Positions 58,907 through 64,000 of a stretch of 64,000 bases of DNA are shown piece after piece. Position 1 is the stretch's first letter, and the number at the start of each line of letters is the position of its first letter. Location of the stretch: contig DAOSNS010000002.1 in assembly GCA_035373625.1 (NCBI GenBank), forward strand, positions 189,301 through 253,300, written 5' to 3'. The stretch comes from DSWT01 sp035373625 (GTDB lineage Bacteria > Chloroflexota > Anaerolineae > B4-G1 > SLSP01). The notes below the pieces were generated by a model. The model had not been told where the DNA came from, did not search any database, and saw only the letters and a program-made list of their open reading frames with translations. Position numbers and translations under genes: made by a program.

Positions 58907-60580
58907 CTACTTCTTGCGTATAATCGAGATCAGAATCCCACCCCCCATCACTAAGGCCAGGACGAAGCTGAGGATGACGACTACCTGCACAATCCAGGGT
59001 GTGTTGGTAGTCGCCGGGATGAGCACCGCCAGCCCGAGAATCATGGCCGCGACGATGACACTCAACGCCAGCCGCGTCACCATGCGGTCCAGAAATTCCA
59101 GGTTGCGATGTTCCAAAGAGAGCTTGATGGGTTCCTCTCTTACAAAACGTTCCAGAAGCAGCATCCCGACGTGGGGCAGTTCTTCCAGCAGATCGCCCCA
59201 GGCCAGTCCGCGCCGCCTGATGTCGTTGATCCAGTGGCGATCGGGCATTGCCGATTTGAGCGTCAGCTTGACCACATACGGCCCGGAGAAAGCGAAAATG
59301 TCGAAATCCGGCGCCAACTTGTAGCCGATGCCTTCCATCATCCCCAGCGCTTTGCCCAATTGCCAGAAGTTTGTCGGCAGGCGGAGCCGGTGCTTAAAAG
59401 CCAGCGGCATCAGCGCCTCCAGCAATTCGTTGACATGGATATCCTTGAGAGGTAACCCTTTGTAATAGCGCAACAGCCGTTCGATGTCCTGACTGAGGGC
59501 GCGGCGGTTCACATCTATCGGCGCGGCGCCGATGTGAATCAGCCCATCGGTGACGGCTTTGGCATCCATTTGCACCGCGACGCTGTACAGGTGGGTCAGG
59601 TTTGTGCGGTCGGCGTCGCTGAGGTAGCCCACCATGCCGAAATCCATCGCGCCGATGACTTCACCTTTCATCACGATGAGGTTGCCGGGATGGGGATCGG
59701 CGTGGAAAAAGCCATCCTCAAGAATTTCTTTGATGATCATCCGCGCCGCGTTGTTGGCGATTTTGTGACGATCGTAGCCGGCTTCGTCGAGCGCGGCGAT
59801 GTCGGTGATCTTGATCCCCTCGATATATTCCATCACCAGTACGCGGCGGGTGGTATATTCCCAGTAGACGGCGGGGATGTACAGGCATTTCTCCTGGGCG
59901 AAATTTTCGCGGATGCGGTCGGCATTGCGTCCTTCGCTCAGGTAGTTGAGTTCGTTGTGCAATGTGTCGGCAAAATCCTCGACGATCTCCACCAGGTTGT
60001 AGATACGCCCAAGTTGCGTGTGCTGTTCGGCGTAGTGGGCGACATCGTGGATGATTTCCAGATCGGTCTCGATGGTCGGCAGGATGTTGGGACGCTGGAC
60101 TTTAAGGACCACTTTCTGGCGCGTCAGAAGTTTGGCGGCATGCACCTGTGCCAGGGAGGCCGCTGCAAGGGGATGGGGATCAATTTCGTCGAAAATTTTC
60201 TCCGGCGGCGCGCCCAATTCCATCTGAATGACCTCGCGGATCTCTTCCCAGGGAACGGGCGGCACGCTATCCTGAAGTTTTGCCAGCTCGGCGATGTAAT
60301 CCGGCGGCAGCACATCTGGACGGGTGCTGAGCATCTGGCCCAGTTTGACGAATGTGGGGCCCAGTTCCTCAAGTGCCTGTCGAAAGTGCGCCGGCAACGA
60401 GGCCGGTTCTTGAATGGGGAAGGGATACAGATCGCGCAGCCACAGCGGCTCGGCGGGCAGATGTGAGATCGCAAACCCGAAGCCGTGACGTGTAAACACG
60501 GTCAGGATATGCCGATAGCGCCGCAAGTGCCGGATAGGCCGCGTTATCGTCGGAATCTTAAACATTTCCCTCCCACTCAT
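58907..60580 (-). CDS. UbiB/ABC1 (AarF) family atypical kinase
   Basis: A 557-residue protein kinase-like protein of the UbiB family, linked to isoprenoid quinone or lipid metabolism and acting at the membrane. Family motifs: the KxGQ motif (VKLGQMLSTRPDVLP near 75-89), the Ala-rich nucleotide loop AAASLAQVHAAKL, catalytic region GFFHADPHPGNL and the DFG-like MDFGMVG. Two membrane helices lie at the C terminus (about 497-550). Start could be 60580 or the ATG at 60565 close behind GGGAGGG. It is followed upstream by a DPM1-like glycosyltransferase gene on the same strand (gap 11 bases), so the two may be one operon. Confidence 0.92.
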   Translation of the reverse strand: MSGREMFKIPTITRPIRHLRRYRHILTVFTRHGFGFAISHLPAEPLWLRDLYPFPIQEPASLPAHFRQALEELGPTFVKLGQMLSTRPDVLPPDYIAELAKLQDSVPPVPWEEIREVIQMELGAPPEKIFDEIDPHPLAAASLAQVHAAKLLTRQKVVLKVQRPNILPTIETDLEIIHDVAHYAEQHTQLGRIYNLVEIVEDFADTLHNELNYLSEGRNADRIRENFAQEKCLYIPAVYWEYTTRRVLVMEYIEGIKITDIAALDEAGYDRHKIANNAARMIIKEILEDGFFHADPHPGNLIVMKGEVIGAMDFGMVGYLSDADRTNLTHLYSVAVQMDAKAVTDGLIHIGAAPIDVNRRALSQDIERLLRYYKGLPLKDIHVNELLEALMPLAFKHRLRLPTNFWQLGKALGMMEGIGYKLAPDFDIFAFSGPYVVKLTLKSAMPDRHWINDIRRRGLAWGDLLEELPHVGMLLLERFVREEPIKLSLEHRNLEFLDRMVTRLALSVIVAAMILGLAVLIPATTNTPWIVQVVVILSFVLALVMGGGILISIIRKK

Positions 60581-60591
60581 TCCTCATTAAC

Positions 60592-61371
60592 TCATTTCTC
60601 ATTTCTCATTTTTCGTCCCTCATTATCCCCCATAGGCTTATAGCCGGTCAGTCGGTATTTCAACAATGTCCAGAGCACGGTAAATCCGTCTTTCCAGGAA
60701 ATCTTCTTGCCCTCGTGGAATTCTCGCCCGCTGTAGGAAATGGGAACCTCGTAAATGCGATAGCCGCTCAACAAGATTTGGGCGGTGATTTCAGGATCGA
60801 AGCCCCAGCCCCTTGCCTTGAGATGGAGCTGTCGAGCAACCTGGCGCGTGAAGACTTTGTAACACGTTTCCATGTCGGTAAGGATGGTGTTGTAGAGGAG
60901 GTTGGTAACAAAAGTGAGGAAGCGATTGCCGACCATGTGCCAGAAAAACATCGCTTTGCTCGGTCCACCCCGAAAGCGTGAACCGTACACCACCTCGGTG
61001 CGTTTCTCCAGAATTGGCAGAAGCAGATGTGGATAATCGCGCGGATCATATTCCAGGTCGGCATCCTGGATGAGGCAAATATCGCCGCTGGCCTGTTGCA
61101 GGCCCGTCCACACCGCACCGCCTTTGCCTTGATTCACGCGATGGAAGATGATTGTGAAGCCGGGTTGCCCTTCGAGCGTGTGCAGGTACTCGCGTGTGCC
61201 ATCTTGCGAGCCATCGTCAACGATTACCAATTCGCGATCCAGGGTGACCTGTGCCTCGTTCGCGTGGTCGGCCCAAATGCGGATGGTGAGGTCCACAGCC
61301 CGGACCCGCGCGATGATTTCGGCGATTGTCTCGATTTCATTGTAAGCTGGGATGATGATCGAAAGTTTCAC
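60592..61371 (-). CDS. GT2 family polyprenol-phosphate sugar transferase (DPM1-like)
   Basis: A 259-residue GT-A enzyme resembling dolichyl-phosphate mannose/glucose synthases. Motifs: LSIIIPAYNEIETIAEI, VIVDDGSQDGT, NQGKGGAVWTGL, IQDADLEYDP as the DxD-type site and the AGF-like region KARGWGFDPEITAQIL. The start is a GTG with AAGGAG 6 bases upstream. It lacks C-terminal membrane helices, so it would act at the inner face of the membrane. It probably charges a lipid carrier with a sugar for surface-glycan or protein glycosylation, possibly together with the locus at 16-40 kb, though it is far from it. Confidence 0.88.
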   Translation of the reverse strand: MKLSIIIPAYNEIETIAEIIARVRAVDLTIRIWADHANEAQVTLDRELVIVDDGSQDGTREYLHTLEGQPGFTIIFHRVNQGKGGAVWTGLQQASGDICLIQDADLEYDPRDYPHLLLPILEKRTEVVYGSRFRGGPSKAMFFWHMVGNRFLTFVTNLLYNTILTDMETCYKVFTRQVARQLHLKARGWGFDPEITAQILLSGYRIYEVPISYSGREFHEGKKISWKDGFTVLWTLLKYRLTGYKPMGDNEGRKMRNEK

Positions 61372-61408
61372 TGCTACTCCTTAGAAAATTTATTTGAACG
61401 TTGGCATG

Positions 61409-62035
61409 TCAGGACGTTGGAACGTTATGTGTGCGGCGGGGACGTCCATGTGGCCAGACCCACTTGAGCAGGATGTGCCGTTCCGGCATTGTGAGATCGC
61501 GCCATTGTCCCGGCTGCAGATCGGGCGGCAAAGTCAGCGGTCCGATCGCTACACGCACCAGCCGCACGATCGGCAACCCGACCGCCGAGAGCATACGTTT
61601 AATCTGCCGCTTTTTCCCCTCATAGAGAACTATGCGTAGCCATGTCGTTTTGGAAGATGCCGGGAGGGGTTTGGGGAAGGGGGGCAGCGCCGGCTCATCG
61701 GGTAAAATTTCGACATCGGCGGGTCGGGTGACCCCCAACTTGATCTCAACTCCCTCGCGCAGATGCTGAAGTGTTTCGGTTTCGGGATGCCCCACCACGA
61801 GCGCGAGGTAAGTCTTGGCGTGGTTGAAGTCGGGATGTGTCACATGATGCTGTAAGGGGCCATCGTTGGTCAGCAATAACAATCCTTCACTATCCAGGTC
61901 AAGACGCCCGACAGGATGCAGTTCCTGCGGAATGTCCAAACTGCCCAATGCCATACGGTTGTAACGGTCGCGGTGGGCGCATAACACAGCGTAGGGTTTG
62001 TAGGCAATGGCGTAACGGTAAAGTCGTTCGGTCAA
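61409..62035 (-). CDS. RsuA/RluE-type pseudouridine synthase
   Basis: Converts uridine to pseudouridine in rRNA. The 208-residue protein has the catalytic motif GRLDLDSEGLLLLTNDG (catalytic Asp after RL), the conserved HPDFNHAKTYLALV region and EGKKRQIKRMLSAVG near the C terminus. It lacks an N-terminal S4 domain, as in RluE rather than RsuA or RluB. Start is a TTG with GAGGT about 9 bases upstream. It stands alone between the glycosyltransferase and the toxin-antitoxin area. The exact rRNA site is not predictable. Confidence 0.9.
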   Translation of the reverse strand: MTERLYRYAIAYKPYAVLCAHRDRYNRMALGSLDIPQELHPVGRLDLDSEGLLLLTNDGPLQHHVTHPDFNHAKTYLALVVGHPETETLQHLREGVEIKLGVTRPADVEILPDEPALPPFPKPLPASSKTTWLRIVLYEGKKRQIKRMLSAVGLPIVRLVRVAIGPLTLPPDLQPGQWRDLTMPERHILLKWVWPHGRPRRTHNVPTS

Positions 62036-62271
62036 TGAGCGTCTACCTCATCAAGTTGCGCCGGTTGTTTCAGGATGGTGGGAGGTACCTTTGGAACGGC
62101 AGTGAGCGTTTCCCACCGTGTTTGAGTTCGATGATGCGATTATACCCTTCCAGGGTAAAGGGGCAAGTATGAGCACGACACTGTAGGGTGGTTATTTTCT
62201 ATTCAGTATACCTTCTCACAGTATAAACCAACTGCTCTGCGCCTAACCAAACTGGTGGCTGCCGAATTGTC

Positions 62272-62309
62272 GCCGGTCCACTCGAAATGGTTGCCGATGT
62301 CGCAGGTGG
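62272..62309 (-). pseudogene. RHS-repeat fragment
   Basis: On the minus strand this encodes the RHS-type stretch CDIGNHFEWTG and matches 63963-64000 at 35 of 38 positions. The fragment has no open frame on either side. The remainder of 62036-62351 holds nothing else I can name. Confidence 0.7.
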
Positions 62310-62351
62310 CCGCACCGTTCAGCACGGTTTACAGGAGGGTATCGAGCGTGG

Positions 62352-62573
62352 CTACTCGGTAGCCCAAGTGTCTTTTTGGTGTAACCGTATCCGTTCTGCC
62401 AGTGTTTTGACGTCCACAGCCTCGAGCCAGGTGTGACGTTCCACAGAATAATCACCATAGCCCGTCTCAAATTGCTGCAAGAATCGTACCATGCCCACAG
62501 GGCCAAGCCGTTCAGCCAAAGCCGCTAACCCTTCTTGCCGAACTTCCATTAGCGTCATTGTGCGTGTTGTCAT
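62352..62573 (-). CDS. Small protein paired with a PIN-domain gene, possible antitoxin
   Basis: A 73-residue protein with LMEVRQEGLAALAERLGPVG and FLQQFETGYGDYSVER motifs, a pattern I have seen in small partner proteins of PIN genes, but without a named family. Its ATG overlaps the stop of the PIN gene upstream (ATGA at 62570-62573), so the two are translated together. The PIN gene is truncated, so any pair is probably inactive. It could be an orphan antitoxin. Confidence 0.55.
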   Translation of the reverse strand: MTTRTMTLMEVRQEGLAALAERLGPVGMVRFLQQFETGYGDYSVERHTWLEAVDVKTLAERIRLHQKDTWATE

Positions 62574-62893
62574 GGGTGCAATACCTCCCTCAACCAGGTC
62601 AATGGATTGACCACCCGGATGTGCAACGCATCAGCCATACGTGCAGTACGCCGCAAGAGCGCGCGGTCCGTTGTGAGGAAAACATCTGCCTGACCGGCTT
62701 CGGCGCTGGCGATGTGCAGGGCATCGTAGGCGTCCAGTCCGAGCGTTTCCAACTTCATCGCACGTTCTGTAATATTGTCATCCACTGCCACGTAACGTTG
62801 CGCGTAACGGGCGAGCTGGTTCACCCGCGCGCGCCGTTTTGCATCTGGTGTCTGAGAGATCTCATAATCAAGGATGTCGCTGCTCAACTTCAC
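62570..62893 (-). pseudogene. PIN-domain gene missing its N-terminal part
   Basis: The 107-residue frame starts at a GTG inside the end of the preceding gene and enters the fold at SSDILDYEISQTPDAKRRAR. It keeps the later PIN motifs (GLDAYDALHIASAEAG and ADVFLTTDRALL) but lacks the first strand with its metal-binding Asp, about 40 residues compared with relatives. The likely cause is a deletion that joined it to the DUF3368 gene near 62890. It is probably inactive as an RNase. Confidence 0.6.
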
Positions 62894-63350
62894 CCACTTG
62901 TGCTAACGCAAACTGATAGAGCGTTTCAGAGATGCGGAAATCGGCGGCTAACAGCGCGTCCAGGAAAGGACGCAGCGCAGGGAGCAAATGACGTTGGCGT
63001 GCCAACAGCAATAACCCGACTGTGCCTAGCACATTCAGGTTATACGATTGCGCCAGGCGGCGCGCCGCCAAATCGTCGAGTAGAACGTAGGCCGGCGTGA
63101 GTTCCAGCGCCAGCGCAATAGCTTCACTTTCGCCTATCCCCAGCCGTGCCGCTAGAATTTGACGTGAGAGCGGCTGCGATAAAGGACGCTCGACAATCCA
63201 GGAGGGTACAGGACGAGCACCGAAAACTTCGCGCCGCACGGCCGGTGGAATATGTAACGCCGTGCAAAGTTGCGGCAACAAGTCCAGGCGTTGTAAGCGT
63301 TCAAACGCGATGAGCGGGCTGGCATTGGCAATGAAGAGCGGAACCGTCAT
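62868..63350 (-). CDS. DUF3368 (VapC-like PIN) toxin
   Basis: A 160-residue PIN-like protein of the DUF3368 family: IANASPLIAFERL at the N terminus (first acidic/polar strand), GIGESEAIALAL at about 91-102 with the catalytic Glu, and LLDDLAARRLAQ at about 110-121. This family pairs with UPF0175 antitoxins, and that gene overlaps it by 4 bases upstream. The last residues (VGEVEQRHP) lie at the junction with the truncated PIN gene, so its own C terminus may be altered. Expected to cleave RNA. Confidence 0.83.
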   Translation of the reverse strand: MTVPLFIANASPLIAFERLQRLDLLPQLCTALHIPPAVRREVFGARPVPSWIVERPLSQPLSRQILAARLGIGESEAIALALELTPAYVLLDDLAARRLAQSYNLNVLGTVGLLLLARQRHLLPALRPFLDALLAADFRISETLYQFALAQVGEVEQRHP

Positions 63351-63622
63351 AGCAGGGTTTCGACCAGGGCAGCTTCAGCCGCCATTTCTTCTGCCGACAT
63401 ATCCAAAAAGGGGATTCCCAGACGGGAAGCGTAGCGGATGAACTCGAAACGCTCCATCCCTAACAATTGCGCCGCTTTGCCACCGGAGATAAAATGTCGC
63501 CGGTAGAGTTCCACCACGGCCAATTCTTTGAAAAAACTGTCTAGCGAGCGGTCGGATAGCGTGCGCAACAGATTGACCCATTCGGCGCTTAATTCAAAAT
63601 GCATGGTATCTGTCATACGCAC
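63347..63622 (-). CDS. UPF0175-family antitoxin
   Basis: A 91-residue UPF0175 protein, the usual antitoxin of DUF3368 toxins. It has LKELAVVELYRRHFISGGKAAQLLGMERFEFI-type sequence: a helix-turn-helix-like SGGKAAQLLGM segment at about 46-56. Its stop overlaps the toxin start (ATGA at 63347-63350), the classic coupled order antitoxin-toxin. The complete pair looks intact and lies between two RHS fragments. Confidence 0.85.
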   Translation of the reverse strand: MRMTDTMHFELSAEWVNLLRTLSDRSLDSFFKELAVVELYRRHFISGGKAAQLLGMERFEFIRYASRLGIPFLDMSAEEMAAEAALVETLL

Positions 63623-63701
63623 CTCGCCAAAATTTTGGACATCAAAGGAATGTTATTTTATACCCATTATACAAGTACATAGCAGGTTTATCAAGAGACA
63701 C

Positions 63702-64000
63702 TCACGAGCGGAATATCCTGTCAATGGCCGCGTCTTCGATTTGCCCGGTAAAGCGCCGCGCGGTGGGCGTGGTCCCGGAGGTATAGCGCGTTCCACCCCA
63801 CGGATAATACCGCAATTCCGCCACTATGCCACCGCTGCTGTTGGCGGTCACGGACGTTGATCCCAGGTGGTCGCCTAACAAGAAGTACAGTGTGCTGCTG
63901 CCTTGACGCATCGCCACGCGCTGGCTGTCGGCGTAGTAGTACTTCACCATCGTGCTGGTGCTGCCGGTCCACTCGAAGTGGTTGCCGATGTTGTAGGTGG
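63702..64000 (-). pseudogene. RHS core fragment, continues beyond the window
   Basis: Minus-strand frame entering from outside the window: NIGNHFEWTGSTSTMVKYYYA, LLGDHLGSTSVTAN, ELRYYPWGGTRYTSGTTPT, then RFTGQIEDAAIDRIFRS and a stop. This is the RHS-repeat-associated core, but it stops before the conserved YYYxARWYDPxxGRF motif, so the core end and the variable C-terminal toxin are lost. It may be the 3' end of a damaged RHS gene or a displaced tip. Upstream extent unknown. Confidence 0.75.

Overview
The window looks like chromosomal DNA of a Chloroflexota bacterium (Anaerolineae/Caldilineae-like). This is inferred from a combination of traits: a very long multi-GAF hybrid histidine kinase, secreted proteins with Thr/Pro-rich linkers, a secreted protein ending in YYLPIIVR, a bacterial translin-family gene, a GerW-family protein in a non-spore context, PPC-domain surface proteins, and degenerate short-word repeats between genes. 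No rRNA, tRNA, CRISPR array or prophage was seen.

Layout. (1) 1-10.7 kb, GC-rich, plus strand: a hybrid kinase cut by the window edge, a lone receiver protein, an alpha/beta-hydrolase-fold protein whose nucleophile position is glycine, a cell-wall amidase, ssb, a DUF3467 + translin-like pair, a fused ATP sulfurylase/APS kinase and a galacturonokinase-like GHMP kinase. (2) 10.8-15.96 kb, an accessory 'graveyard': broken toxin-antitoxin-like genes (AbiEii-like, PIN, HEPN/MNT), a PD-(D/E)XK protein with heptad repeats plus remnants of paralogues, near-identical direct repeats, a dead transposase and an intact-looking IS982-like element. (3) 15.96-40.1 kb, a long plus-strand surface-glycan locus that is visibly AT-richer up to about 27.8 kb: FrhB-like protein, pyruvyl transferase, flippase, polymerase carrying an 11-G tract, glycosyltransferases, a PglC-D-E-F set for a bacillosamine-type first sugar, an O-antigen-ligase-like protein, a Wzz-like protein and an NTase/HprK-like/PqqD-like trio of the kind known from RiPP clusters. 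(4) 40.1-48.6 kb: sua5, the primary sigma factor, a DegS/DegU-like two-component pair, a FAD oxidoreductase, small membrane proteins and pgeF. (5) 48.7-62.0 kb, minus strand: a membrane DnaJ protein, a PPC surface protein, pcrA, two tandem SPFH membrane proteins, a UbiB-family kinase, a DPM1-like glycosyltransferase and a pseudouridine synthase. (6) 62.2-64.0 kb: toxin-antitoxin genes lying between two fragments of RHS sequence, the second running off the window.

How they fit together: region 3 can build an undecaprenyl-linked glycan (PglF, PglE and PglD make the sugar, PglC loads it on the lipid, glycosyltransferases extend it, the pyruvyl transferase decorates it, Wzx flips it, Wzy and Wzz set its length, a ligase-like protein transfers it). 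The IS element sits exactly on the ribosome-binding site of the first gene of that locus and has regenerated it by target duplication. Regions 2 and 6 are hot spots of gene decay and turnover.
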